A stretch of 64,000 nucleotides of DNA, taken from assembly GCA_036365145.1 (NCBI GenBank), contig JAEOAD010000048.1:14900001-14964000 (forward strand), written 5' to 3'. The notes under the pieces were generated by a model, which was not told where the DNA came from, searched no databases, and worked only from the letters and a program-made list of their open reading frames with translations. Positions 54,290-64,000 of this stretch are shown here, piece after piece. Position numbers and translations under genes: made by a program. The DNA comes from Orientallactaga sibirica. Lineage: Eukaryota; Chordata; Mammalia; Rodentia; Dipodidae. The first letter of the stretch is position 1, and each line of letters opens with the position of its first letter.

Positions 54290-54712
54290 TGTAGCTCATG
54301 TTAGTGAGTGAGCGAGAGAGAGAATGAATATGGGTGCGCCAGTCTTCTACCACTGCAAAGTAACTCCAGGGCTGGAGAGATGGCTTAGTGGTTAAACGCT
54401 TGCCTGTGAAGCCTAAGGACCCTGGTTCAAGGCTCTATTCTCCAGGATCCACGTAAGCCAGATGCACAAGGGGGCATATGCATCTGGAGTTCATTTGCAT
54501 GCCCATTCTCTCTCTCTACCTGCCTATTTCTGTATCTCTCTCTCAAGTAAATAAATAAAAATAAATATAAAATAAAATATTTTTTAAAAAAAGTAACTCC
54601 AGGTGCATGCACCACCCTGTGTATCTGGCTTACATGGGTATTGGAGAATCAAACTTGGGTTTTTAGGCTTCGAGGTCAAGCGCCTTAACTGCTAAGCCAT
54701 CTCTCCAGCCCC
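54290..54712 (-). mobile_element. tRNA-type SINE family A, split by a sense copy
   Basis: The antisense parts are 54290-54369 and 54603-54712. Confidence 0.87.
54370..54589 (+). mobile_element. tRNA-type SINE family A nested, opposite strand
   Basis: The insertion is framed by AAAGTAACTCCAG at 54357-54369 and 54590-54602. Confidence 0.92.
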
Positions 54713-54970
54713 TAGCTGACTCCTTACTGAAGTGAACAGTGTCTGTAAGAGTAAAGTAAAAGCCCCTCCCCCTGCCATTGTTCGCTGAAGTGAACTAACA
54801 ATAGGCAGACTGATGGGAGACACAAATTATTAATGTTAATGGTACAAGAATCTTACAAAATTAAGTCTCAGCCTCCAAGAAAAGCCGAGTGGTTGAAGCC
54901 TCTATACATCCTGAATTATAGGAAGAAATAGAGGCTTGAGTTTGGGTTTGTGTTGCTGGAGGAATGTAAG

Positions 54971-54972
<2 letters not shown>

Positions 54973-55012
<40 letters not shown>
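54973..55012. repeat. (TG)n microsatellite
   Basis: About 19 uninterrupted units. Confidence 0.95.
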
Positions 55013-55013
<1 letters not shown>

Positions 55014-55253
55014 TGACTGTCTTATAAGGGTTTATAAAGTCTTAGATAATGGTCCACAGAACTTTCTGAGTAGGGTGTCCTGGACATGGAGACTTCTAAT
55101 CTATCAATTGCACGCCTGCCAGGAAGGGAATCTTTTTTCCAGTTCAATAAAGGAGCTTCAGAAAGTCACTCTTACCGGGGGTTGTGATGCATACCAGTAC
55201 TTGCGAGGCAGAGGTAGAAGGATCACTGAGTTGGAGGCCAGCCTGGGAATACA

Positions 55254-55350
55254 TGTGTGTATGTATATGTTGTTGTACATGTATGTGTGTATACATGTTG
55301 GTGTATGTGTGTATACATGTTGTTGGTGTATGTGTGTATATGTGCAGTAT
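55254..55350. repeat. Short minisatellite in intron 15
   Basis: A unit of about 20-25 bases around GTATGTGTGTATACATGTTG repeats about three to four times. Confidence 0.75.
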
Positions 55351-55433
55351 GTCACCTGAGACCTGAGCACTCTGGAAACTTTTCCTATAGAATTTATCAC
55401 AGTGTTTTGTTTGTTTGTTTTTGTTTTTGTTTT

Positions 55434-55578
55434 TCTTTTTTGAGGTAGAGTCTCACTCTAGCCCAGGCTGACCTGGAATTCACTCTGTATTCTCAGGGTG
55501 GCCTTGAACTCATTGGCAATCCTCCTACCTCTGCCTCCCAAGTGCTGGGATTAAAGGCATGCGCCACCATGCCCGGCT
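55434..55578 (-). mobile_element. B1-type SINE
   Basis: Antisense copy. TTATCACAGT flanks both ends (near 55395 and 55578). Confidence 0.9.
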
Positions 55579-55971
55579 TATCACAGTTTTAATTAAACAT
55601 TTGTTTAATCATTCAATTAGTATCTCAAATACTGTTATCCAAAGCCTTATGCAATCAGCTGCGGCTTTTTCCTGTGCTCTCTTCTTTATTGGGTGTGTGT
55701 GTGCTCGACTGCTTCAGTCTGTGGGGTTCTTGGGTGTCAGCCCCTCCATGGTGGTTTAACTTGGCTTCCTCCCAGTTTCTTTTTCCAGAGCTCGGTTTGC
55801 GCACTTGGCGCCCCTTTCCCTCTTATGTGACCTCACAGCGCCCGAGGCTTATTTGCCACATTTCATTTCTCCTCTACAGTCACCCCTCAGTTTCTCTGGG
55901 AAGCTGGTTCTAGTAGCCTCCATGGATACCAGAATCTCAGCTGATCAAGTCCCCAGTATGAAATAAAACTG

Positions 55972-56272
55972 GGGACTGGGAAGATGGCTCAGTGGTTAAT
56001 GGTACTTCTTTGCAAAGCCTGCCAGCCCAGGTTCAATTCCCTAGCCACTCAAGTAAGGCAGATGTAAAAAGTGACACTTTTATTTTATTTTATTTATGAC
56101 GGGGGGGGGGAGGAGAGAGAGAGAATAGGCATGCCAGGGCCTCTAGCCACTGCAAACGAACTCCAGATGCATGTGCCATCATATGCATCTGGCTTACGTG
56201 GGTCCTGGAGAATTGAAGCTTGGTCCTTAGGCTTCACATGCGCCTTAACCGCTAAGCCATCTCTCCAGCCCC
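55972..56272. mobile_element. Sense family A SINE half with antisense family A attached
   Basis: Sense part at 55972-56080, then an antisense copy at 56081-56272 with a G-run at 56101-56110. Confidence 0.82.
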
Positions 56273-56280
56273 AAATACAT

Positions 56281-56282
<2 letters not shown>

Positions 56283-56311
<29 letters not shown>
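56283..56311. repeat. (TG)n microsatellite
   Basis: About 14 units. Confidence 0.93.
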
Positions 56312-56562
56312 ATATTACTTTAGTTATAAGGACATGGACAGTTTAAAGTCATAAATCCCTATAAAGCAGCTGAGGATGTGATATGCTGTGGGCCTCAATA
56401 TGCAGTAAAGAATTCCACTCCCAAGCCAAAATCTTGAAGACAAAGACATCCCTGAGAACTCACTCAAGCCAAAACAGATGATGGCAACATTCTGGAAAAG
56501 CCACCATAAAGGCTAGGATGTAATCATGGGGGCTGGAAATCAAATCACATCTTCACTGAGGG

Positions 56563-56770
56563 ACTGGGGAGATGGCTCAGTGATTAAAGGCACTTGCTTG
56601 CAAAACCTGATGGCCAATGTTTGATTCCCTACTACCCACGTAAAGCCAGATGCACAAAGTGGCGTATGCGTCTGGAGTTTATTTGCAGTGGCAAGAGGCC
56701 CTGGGGCGCTCATTCATTCTCTCTGTGTCTCCCATTCTCTCTTTATCTCAAGTAAATAAATAAATTTTTT
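56563..56770 (+). mobile_element. tRNA-type SINE family A
   Basis: Sense copy. AAATCTTCACT-like text lies on both sides (near 56549 and 56780). Confidence 0.88.
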
Positions 56771-57309
56771 TTCTATGTTAAATCTTCACTAAACTCTGCC
56801 AGTAAGAAAGAATGTTTTGGCAGAAGTTGAGTGCCTGGAGCTTGAAGCAGGGATTCCAAAGACTCTTGTCTATCCTTGTCCTTGGTGCTCTGAAACCCAC
56901 TGGGCCTTGGTAACAGGAGCACTGTGAATCCTTCACTAACACTGTGCTTCCCAGCAAGGCTCAAGCATTGTGCAAAGCTTTGCCTTGCTGTCTAACCTCT
57001 GTCCAGATCCAGGTTGCCTTGGCCGGGTAATAGCCTTGGCTGGGTAATATGTATGTGTTAGCCTGCTCGCCACTGCAGTTCTCACTTCCATTAAAGACCC
57101 CCCCCACACACACACACACCAGAACTTGGTTACTGGAAATGAGTACTCTGACCTCCTCCCATTCAGTCCTCTCTGACTCACTGACAAATGGAAGGTTCTT
57201 GATCCCCAGGCCACAGGTTGCAGCCAATCATGCTTGCTGAAACTCCTGTTCTTGTCTGAGTTGAGTAAGTCCAAGAGTCAAAAATAAAAATAAATAAATA
57301 AATAAATAG

Positions 57310-57773
57310 AGCCGGTCACGGTGGCACACGCCTTTAATCCCAGCACTTTGGGAGGTAGAGGTAGGAGGATTGCTGTGAATTTGAGGCCAGCCTGAGACTA
57401 CATAGTGAATTTCAGGTCAGCCTGGGCTAGAGCGAGGCCCCACTTCAAAAAACAAACAAACAAAACAAAAAAAATTGAAAAAAAAGGCAAGCGTGGTGGC
57501 GCACGCCTTTAATCCCAGCACTCGGCAGGTAGAGGTAGGAGGATCGCTGTGAGTTCAAGGCTAGCCTGAGACTACATAGTGAATTCTAGGTCACCCTGAG
57601 CTAGAGTGAGACTTCTACCTCAGAAACAAAACAAAACAAAAAAAACAAAAAGCTGGGTGAGGTGATGCATGCCTTTAATCCCAAGCACTCAGGAGGCTGT
57701 GAGTTAGAGTCATGGGACTAGAGAGAGCTCCAGGTCAGCCAGGGCTAGAGTGAGACCCTATGTTGAAAAACCA
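57310..57773 (+). mobile_element. Three B1-type SINEs in a row
   Basis: Sense copies at 57310-57456, 57487-57630 and 57651-57773 (the last with internal deletions), joined by A-rich tails. Confidence 0.9.
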
Positions 57774-57879
57774 AAAAATGACACCACCACCAATAAAAGC
57801 AGGCTCCTCGTCTCAGCTCATGCGTTAACTTCTACTATGGAGAAAAATCATGGTCTTTTTTTTGTTGTTGTTTGTTTGT

Positions 57880-58033
57880 TTTGGTTTTTGGTTTTTCGAG
57901 GTAGGGTCTCACTCTAGTCCAGGCTGACCTTGAATTGACTATGTAGTCTCGGGGTGGCCTCGAACTCACGGCGATCCTCCTACCTCTGCCTCCCGAGTGC
58001 TGGGATTAAAGGTGTGTGCCACCATGCCCGGTT
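57880..58033 (-). mobile_element. B1-type SINE
   Basis: Antisense copy close to consensus, opposing the three sense copies upstream. Confidence 0.92.
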
Positions 58034-58278
58034 ATGTTCTATTATTTTAATGTCTGTTTTGAGTGCCAATGGGGACAATTTTTAATTCTGTTGGCAGAGA
58101 AAAGCCTAGTAGAGTGGTATATTATTATATTTAATATTTACATTGCACTCTTAAAAATTCTGACTTTAACACCTTGTTGTCGAAATCCATTACTTCCGTG
58201 TCATGTTTTTCTCTTACGATGATTTGGAATTTAGTTGTGATCTGATCTTGGGGAAACAATATAAAATTACTTGAGCTT

Positions 58279-58281
<3 letters not shown>

Positions 58282-58309
<28 letters not shown>
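58282..58309 (+). promoter_or_regulatory. Poly-T polypyrimidine tract for FLT3 exon 16
   Basis: About 28 T in a row end some 18 bases before exon 16. It serves as the polypyrimidine tract of this acceptor. Confidence 0.75.
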
Positions 58310-58312
<3 letters not shown>

Positions 58313-58327
58313 CTCTTCCATGGACAG

Positions 58328-58438
58328 AAAAGGCAGACAGTTCTGAAAGAGAGGCCCTCATGTCAGAACTGAAGATGATGACCCAGCTAGGGCACCATGA
58401 GAACATCGTGAATCTGCTGGGGGCGTGCACGTTGTCAG
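58328..58438 (+). CDS. FLT3: FLT3 exon 16 (kinase N-lobe, alpha-C helix)
   Basis: An uninterrupted poly-T tract (about 58282-58309) precedes the acceptor catggacag. The donor is GTGAGC. AA completes Glu, then [36 protein letters not shown], ending with one base of Gly. The Glu in MSELKMM is the alpha-C glutamate that pairs with the catalytic lysine. [12 protein letters not shown] is the standard beta-4 region of class III receptor kinases. Confidence 0.97.
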
Positions 58439-58529
58439 GTGAGCAACTTCCCCAGAGGAAGGCAGCCTGAAGACGGACGGGGCCTCTCCTGGACAGTCTC
58501 ATGCTGCTGGGATGAACTTTCAAACCAGG

Positions 58530-59430
58530 CACAGTTATGGAGGAAGGGATTTATTGAAGCTTACAGATAGAGGGTGTAAGGTTTGGGAGTGACCAAGACC
58601 ACGCAAAGCACTCTGAGGCAAAGATGAAAGCTTTTTTGGGGGGAAAAGCAAGAGCTGTCAGGGCTGGCTCACAAGAGAGGAGCACAGCCAAGCTGAGTTT
58701 TCAGGTTTTGTAGGGCTTGTTTAGATGGGGGAAGGTGAGGTGTTTGTTAAGCTGAATAGAAAAGTTCCTTTAGGGGAGATCCTTACATTAACCATTTAAA
58801 ATAGCTAAGGTGGGACACCAGAACAGCGACCTGGTAGCTAAGAAGATAAGGGGGCAGGAAACCATGACCTGGGGTGTTGTTAGACAAGGAGGGACTAATG
58901 ACCGGGTGGTTTCCAGAGGAATGTGGATAATCCACTTTCCTATGCCTCTGTCCCCATTCTGCTGACCATGGTGACTCCATTTTGGGAGCCCCTCCCGACC
59001 TAACAGAGAGGAAGTTCCATAGTGGCAGAAGAAGCTGGCTCCCATTCACAGGTCCAGTCCAAGATCAAAAGCAACGGAAGACCGGCGTGGTGGTGCACGC
59101 CTTTAATCCCAGCACACGGGAGGCAGAGGTTGGGAGGATTGCCCTGAGTTTGAGGCCACCCTGAGACTACATAGCTAATTCCAGGTCAGCCTGGGCTAGA
59201 GTGAGACCCTACCTTGAAAAAAAAAAAAAAAAAAGCGCAAGGGCCACCAACATAAACAAGCACACTTCAGGAACTCCAGGCAAAACTCCAGCACTTTGCA
59301 TATTTTAGGCTGGAATTCAGATCCGCCCCAACAAACGCCCTAATCTCCACGCATAGTGACACCTCCTCCAGCCAGGCTGCTGGAAATCTAAAGCTTTACT
59401 AAAACTAAATCTATTGGGGGACATCCATGC
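58530..59430 (-). mobile_element. Unclassified interspersed repeat interrupted by a B1 SINE
   Basis: Two halves (58535-59060 and 59250-59430) contain text known to me as a repeated rodent sequence, for example GGATTTATTGAAGCTTACAG and CACCTCCTCCAGCCAGGCTG, then GGGGGACATCCATGCGAACC. A sense B1 at 59080-59222 sits between them. The class and strand are uncertain. Confidence 0.4.
59080..59236 (+). mobile_element. B1-type SINE
   Basis: Sense copy with a poly-A tail. AAGCGCAAGGG follows and AAAAGCAACGG precedes it. Confidence 0.9.
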
Positions 59431-59905
59431 GAACCACCACAGGGCCTTGCCTTTGCTCACATTGTCCTTGGTACTCAAGGGGCCGCAGTTCAAGTGGAAT
59501 TGGGCATTGGACCCTCCCTACATCAGGTGGGTCAACACCAAGGATGCCCTAGTACGTGCTCTGTGGGGAAATGGCATGGAGTTCTAACCTGCTGAAAAAC
59601 AACAGCCCTGTGGGTGCAGCTTGTGATATAAGATGCCATAAGCCACAGTAGCCAGGACAGCCAGAGCTCAGTCCCTGTCCCCACTGAACTACCTTCAAAC
59701 AAGTCACAGGCGACTGACATTTCAAATGTCATCATCCCAGAATTCTTTGAGGCATGCGCTTTGATTCTCTCATTTTTGCCCAGAAATACCCATGGTCACT
59801 TAGCGTTGCTGTAGACACTGCATCATGGTGCAGGAAGCTGCATGCTTCTTGGTACCCAGGAAGCAAAAACACTGGGAGGAAGCAGCAGGCGTTCCAATAG
59901 CCCTT

Positions 59906-59995
59906 CCAGCACAAGCCTTCATTCTACCGCATGCCTTCATTCTAGCACAAGCCTTCATTGCAGTGCAAAGCCTTCATTCCAGCACAAACCTTCAC
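59906..59995. repeat. 18-base minisatellite, five units
   Basis: Units start at 59906, 59924, 59942, 59960 and 59979. Most carry GCCTTCATT. A typical unit reads CTAGCACAAGCCTTCATT. Confidence 0.88.
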
Positions 59996-60270
59996 GATCT
60001 AACTTCCTTCCCTCAAGCCGCGCGTCATTCTTAAAGGTTTCACCATCCGCAACACCACCATGTGCTTAGGCCAGACTTCAACACATTTTCCTTGGTGGGA
60101 CACACAACTAGCATTTTCTTCCCAATTATAGTTTGGGAGAATACAAGAAGCCAGTGGTATTTGGGAGGTCTTGTGTACAAGGACCAAAGAGAAAGGTGAG
60201 AAAATGCTGATTTCCAAATTAGTTTGAGCAAAAAGCTAAAGTAAAATGTAAAATATAAAATGTTATTGAA

Positions 60271-60412
60271 GCCGGGTGTGGTGGCTCACGCCTTTAATCC
60301 CAGCACTGGGGAGGCAGAGGTAGGAGGATCGCCGAGAGTTCGAGGCCACCCTGAGACTACATAATGAATTCCAGGTCAGCCTGGACCAGAGTGAAACCCT
60401 ACCTTGCAAAAC

Positions 60413-60450
<38 letters not shown>
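60271..60450 (+). mobile_element. B1-type SINE with long poly-A before FLT3 exon 17
   Basis: Sense copy. The poly-A is about 37 bases. AAAATGTTATTG flanks both sides (near 60257 and 60448), so it is a recent insertion. Confidence 0.93.
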
Positions 60451-60452
<2 letters not shown>

Positions 60453-60590
60453 TTATTGGCTCAGAAAAAGTATTTTCCCGAAGTCAGGGGAGAACGTATT
60501 CTCACATCTCATAGACTATGTCATATGCTACACCGAGTTCTGGGGAAAAAAAGAATTGTATACCTATAATTAAAACTGTAACTATTTCAG

Positions 60591-60744
60591 GACCAGTTTA
60601 CTTGATTTTTGAGTATTGTTGCTATGGTGATCTTCTCAACTACCTAAGAAGTAAAAGAGAAAAATTTCACAGGACATGGACGGAAATTTTCAAGGAACAT
60701 AATTTCAGTTTCTATCCCACTTTCCAATCACCTCCAAATTCCAG
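60591..60744 (+). CDS. FLT3: FLT3 exon 17 (hinge region and start of kinase insert)
   Basis: The acceptor is actatttcag and the donor GTAAGA. GA completes Gly, then PVYLIFEYCCYGDLLNYLRS, KREKFHRTWTEIFKEHNFSF, YPTFQSPPNS, ending with AG of the next codon. The Phe of YLIFEYCCYGDL is the gatekeeper and EYC the hinge. The charged stretch after LRSKREKF is the start of the kinase insert. The following exon is not found before the window ends, so the gene is cut here by the window edge. Confidence 0.96.
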
Positions 60745-60980
60745 GTAAGAGACAGGAATCAGAGTTTCAAAATTAACACTTCACAGGACATAGACACAAA
60801 GTGTGATCATTGCACACCCCACTGACCAGTTCTTAAAGGCACTGTGTGGCCTATGGCTCTAGGACTTAGGGAAGTCATCTGTCTGTGCTGTAGCGTTCCC
60901 CATTATCTTGTTTTACTCCATAAATTTCAGTGACCCAGGGGAAACCAGTCCAGAAATATTAAATAGAAAAGTCCGGAATT

Positions 60981-61205
60981 GGGGCTGGAGAGATGGCTGA
61001 GTGGTTAAGGCACATGCCTGCGAAGCCTAAGAACCCTGGTTTGATTCTCCAGGTCCCATGTGAGCCAGATGCACAAGGGGGTGCACACGTCTGGAGTTCG
61101 TTTGCAGTGGCTAGAGGGCCTGGCGTGCCCATTCTCACTCTCCCTCTCTCTCTTTCCTTCTCTCTGTCTCTAATAAATAAATAAATAAATAAAAAATCTT
61201 TAAAA
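60981..61205 (+). mobile_element. tRNA-type SINE family A
   Basis: Sense copy. AGAAAAGTCCGGAATT precedes it and AGAAAAGTCCAGAATT follows, a 16-base target duplication with one change. Confidence 0.92.
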
Positions 61206-61351
61206 AAAGAAAAGTCCAGAATTAAACAACTCATGAGTTTTAAATAACTTTACTAGAGCTTAATATAGTTAGTGGTTCACTTGTTACTATGCATAATTTA
61301 TTAATGAAACTTTATCATAGATATATATTTATGAGAAAAAAAACAGTGTAC

Positions 61352-61580
61352 AGGGCTGGATAGATTGGCCAGAAGTTAAAGGTGCTTGCTTGCAAAGCCT
61401 GCTGGCTGAGGTTTGATTCCACATTACTCATGTAAAGCTAGGTGCACAAAGGGGTGCATATGTCTGGAGTGTGTTTGCAGTGACAGGAGGCTCTGGTTTA
61501 ACTGTGCTCTTTCTCTCTTTCTCTCTCTCTCTCTCTCCACTTCTTTGTCTCTGTCCCTCTCTCAAATAAATAAATACATA
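61352..61580 (+). mobile_element. tRNA-type SINE family A
   Basis: Sense copy. AAAAAACAGT precedes it and recurs after the next copy near 61835. Confidence 0.87.
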
Positions 61581-61589
61581 AATAATTAC

Positions 61590-61800
61590 AGGGGCTGGAA
61601 AGATGATTCAGTGGTTAAAGCTATTACCTACAAAGCCTAATGACCCAGGTTCGATTCCCTAGTACCTATGTAAAGCCATATGCACAAAGTGATGCATGTA
61701 TCTGGAGTTTGTTTGCAGAGGATAGGCCCTGACACACCATTCTCTCTCTGTGCTTCTTCCCTCTATCTCTCTCTGCATGCAAAAAAAAAAATTAAATTAA
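61590..61800 (+). mobile_element. tRNA-type SINE family A
   Basis: A second sense copy in tandem with the first. Confidence 0.87.
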
Positions 61801-61849
61801 ATTAAATTAAAATTTTTTTTTTAAAAATGAAAGAAAAAAACAGTATACA

Positions 61850-62840
61850 CTGGGCTTTCCACTATCTGCAGTTTCAGGCATCCTCTGGGGTGGACACCTA
61901 CCTGGAATGCCCCACCCTGTGGACAAGGGAGGGTGACTATAGTTTCCCTCTTGGGCTGGATCTATAAGACCTTCCCTTTTCTACAATGGAACCACACTCT
62001 CTCTCTCTCTCATTATCTCTCTAGCTGTCCCTAAATCATACCTTAGATACATATTTTATTTTGGGAGAGGTGTATCATTCAATCTGTCCGTTCTAGTGAC
62101 TACCACACAGGTATTGGTAGAGTGAAGACTGTTGCCAAAGTCCTTGACATATTCAGAGAGAGCAGCTCACGCCCTAGGTACAAAGAGCTCTAAACTCGTC
62201 AAGTGGGTTTTTAAATATTCAGATAGATTGGTTGACATGCAGTGGGAGCAAAGTGAAACTGCGGTCCCTTTGTCTCTGGGCTCTGCGTTGTACTTTCCAC
62301 CATCTGCATGGATCTCATCGGGAGTCAGTGATTTCAGTGTACAGACAGGACGTCATCCGTTGTGTGTGCTGCCCTCCTCCTCGGCCTTGCCACTTCCGGT
62401 TGATCACCCGTGTACCCTAGCTGTGTAGTACCTCTCACACGAAAGGCCTTCTCCAACAGCTCCGTTTCCCATTTCCCTGCAAAGCTGATGCCTTCCCTGA
62501 TTCTGAAGGAAGAGTCACCAGAAACAGCTTGTCTGAGGACCCTTTGAAGATGTGTTTGAAATTCCCAGTTTTATTATCTTGGAACCTAAGTTTCAGTTCA
62601 GGCCTTTGGCCTGGGGGTCTTTCAGACAGAGACAGGCCATCTTAAAGGCACAAGGCCCCATGGAGGTCCCCATGCATGTCTGAAGGCACTTGATCTTAGC
62701 CCCATATAACCTTTACCTATTTACTCTCATTTCACACAAAGAACTGAGAAAATTCTATGCCATAGTCATTCTTTCTCCTTTTCTTTTTTTCTTCTTTCTT
62801 TGTGCTTGTACATGTGTGTGTACAGATGTGTGTGTGTGGG
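61850..62840. other. Intron 17 stretch without recognised features
   Basis: About 1 kb with only a short CT run. No FLT3 exon 18 coding text is found in any frame here. Confidence 0.5.
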
Positions 62841-62921
62841 GGTGTTGGCTCTAGGGGTCAGATCCAGGGCTTCATGCATACTCTGTACGTGCTAGTGCAC
62901 TGAGCTGCACCCCAGCCTACC
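62841..62921 (-). mobile_element. ID/BC1-like SINE
   Basis: Antisense text with GGTCAGATCCAGGGCTTCAT and CTGAGCTGCACCCCAGCC. Confidence 0.7.
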
Positions 62922-62997
62922 ATGCCTATTCTAGAACAGAGAATCTATCCTAAGGCAGATGAGTGCGACCAGTAATTGTGTCCTTTGACTCATTTTT

Positions 62998-63170
62998 AAA
63001 TTTTATTTATTTATTTATGTGTATATATATGTGTATATGTGGGCACACCGGGGTCTCTTGCCACTGCAAATGAATGCCCCTCTAGCATTACATGGGTGGC
63101 TGGGGAATTGAATCCAGGCCATCAGGCTTTGCAAGCAAGTGCCATTAACTACCGAGCCATCTCCCCAGCC
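62998..63170 (-). mobile_element. tRNA-type SINE, GGGTCTCTTG variant
   Basis: Antisense copy ending GAGCCATCTCCCCAGCCC. Confidence 0.75.
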
Positions 63171-63452
63171 CTGTCCTTTGATTCATTTTGATCACTGAAC
63201 TGTTAAATACACTAGCAATTACTTCTGCAATGATTTTTTTTTTGCTGAAAAACATTAAGCCATTTTTCCAAAGATAATGGAAAGTATAAATTGAGATTAA
63301 ACTCATATGTTGGAAAATGCTGAATCAATGTTTACCTATCTGTATATATACGATACCTATCTATATGATATACTTTTTAAAAGAATGTATTTATTTCATG
63401 GAGAAAGAAAATGAATTTTACAAACGCAAACTTGAAAAGAGGATGTTAAACT

Positions 63453-63545
63453 GGGACTGTAGGTCAGGGGCAAAGTATGTGTTCAGCATGCATGAGGTCC
63501 TGGGTTCCATCCCCAGCACCACAAAAACCAACAATCAAATAAACA
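63453..63545 (+). mobile_element. ID/BC1-like SINE
   Basis: Sense copy with CATGCATGAGGTCCTGGGTT, then CCATCCCCAGCACCACAAAA. Confidence 0.85.
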
Positions 63546-63810
63546 AAGCTCGAGGAGGGAAATGATGGTACCGACACTTGGTGTATCCATACAAAGTTTC
63601 AACGTAAAATAAATAAATGAATAAAGATAGATAGATTGACAAAACACTGCAAGTTCTCTATAGCACGTCCCTATGATATGAGCTCTTGAAAGGAGTAGAC
63701 TTTGAGTTTTGAAACAAGAGTGAGGTATAATTCCTGGTTCCTTCTAAGATGCATGATATACACATCTATATCTATCCATCTAGCTATCTCTCTATATATG
63801 TATATATTTA

Positions 63811-63957
63811 TTTTGGTTTTTTGAGGTAAGGTTTCAGTCTAGCCCAGGCTGACCTGGAATTCACTATGAAGTCTCAGGCTGGCCTGGAACTCACAGCGAT
63901 CCTCCTACCTCTGCCTCCCGAGTGCTGGGATTAAAGATGTGCGCCACCACGCCTGGC
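63811..63957 (-). mobile_element. B1-type SINE
   Basis: Antisense copy. GATGCATGATATA-like and GCAGCATGATATA-like text flank it. Confidence 0.9.
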
Positions 63958-64000
63958 AAGCAGCATGATATAAATATTAATCTCACCTAATCTTTCTTTA

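Noticed and set aside
60745..64000. Search for FLT3 exon 18 and later exons
   Set aside because: No frame shows the expected acidic kinase-insert text or the HRD and DFG region, so these exons lie beyond the window.

Overview
This window is nuclear DNA from a mammal, almost certainly a non-murid rodent. It carries part of one protein-coding gene on the + strand, FLT3 (FMS-like tyrosine kinase 3, the receptor for FLT3 ligand), in a dense bed of rodent-type retroposons. The 7SL-derived B1-type SINEs, the BC1/ID-like elements, the B4-like elements and two very abundant tRNA-type SINE families support a rodent. The two tRNA-type families are not the standard mouse or rat B2. They resemble what I recall from jerboas (Dipodidae), but that species guess is inference from memory.

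Layout: 1-17926 is intron 1 of FLT3. Exon 1, with the start codon, signal-peptide start and promoter, lies upstream of the window, and no CpG-island-like block is seen. Intron 1 holds an LTR-like fragment, a rearranged L1, many SINEs and a broken processed copy of SET (13649-15468). Sixteen FLT3 exons follow, corresponding to human exons 2-17: 17927-18045, 26501-26703, 32105-32220, 38119-38248, 39266-39393, 39895-40034, 40130-40283, 41242-41410, 49304-49407, 50437-50545, 51452-51630, 52747-52853, 53176-53308, 53391-53495, 58328-58438 and 60591-60744. All are flanked by AG/GT, and their phases join into one open frame of 719 complete codons. They encode the Ig-like ectodomain, the transmembrane helix, the juxtamembrane segment, the kinase N-lobe and the start of the kinase insert. 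After 60744 the window runs inside intron 17. The kinase C-lobe exons (HRD and DFG motifs) are beyond the right edge.

Everything else is intronic. Intron 2 contains a long antisense L1 ORF2 remnant (about 18480-22995) cut by at least six later insertions. Intron 2 also contains an older eutherian repeat split by SINEs (24795-26300). Most remaining intron sequence is SINE (over 100 copies), microsatellite or old repeat debris. Relatively repeat-free stretches occur in intron 8 (40284-41240) and in intron 17 (61801-62840).

I looked for an undescribed system and did not find one. There is no CRISPR array, operon, RNA gene or novel coding locus. What deserves a second look is the record of nested retroposition, a few splice-site and glycosylation details of FLT3, two tandem minisatellites, and close inverted SINE pairs likely to fold as dsRNA in the FLT3 pre-mRNA.
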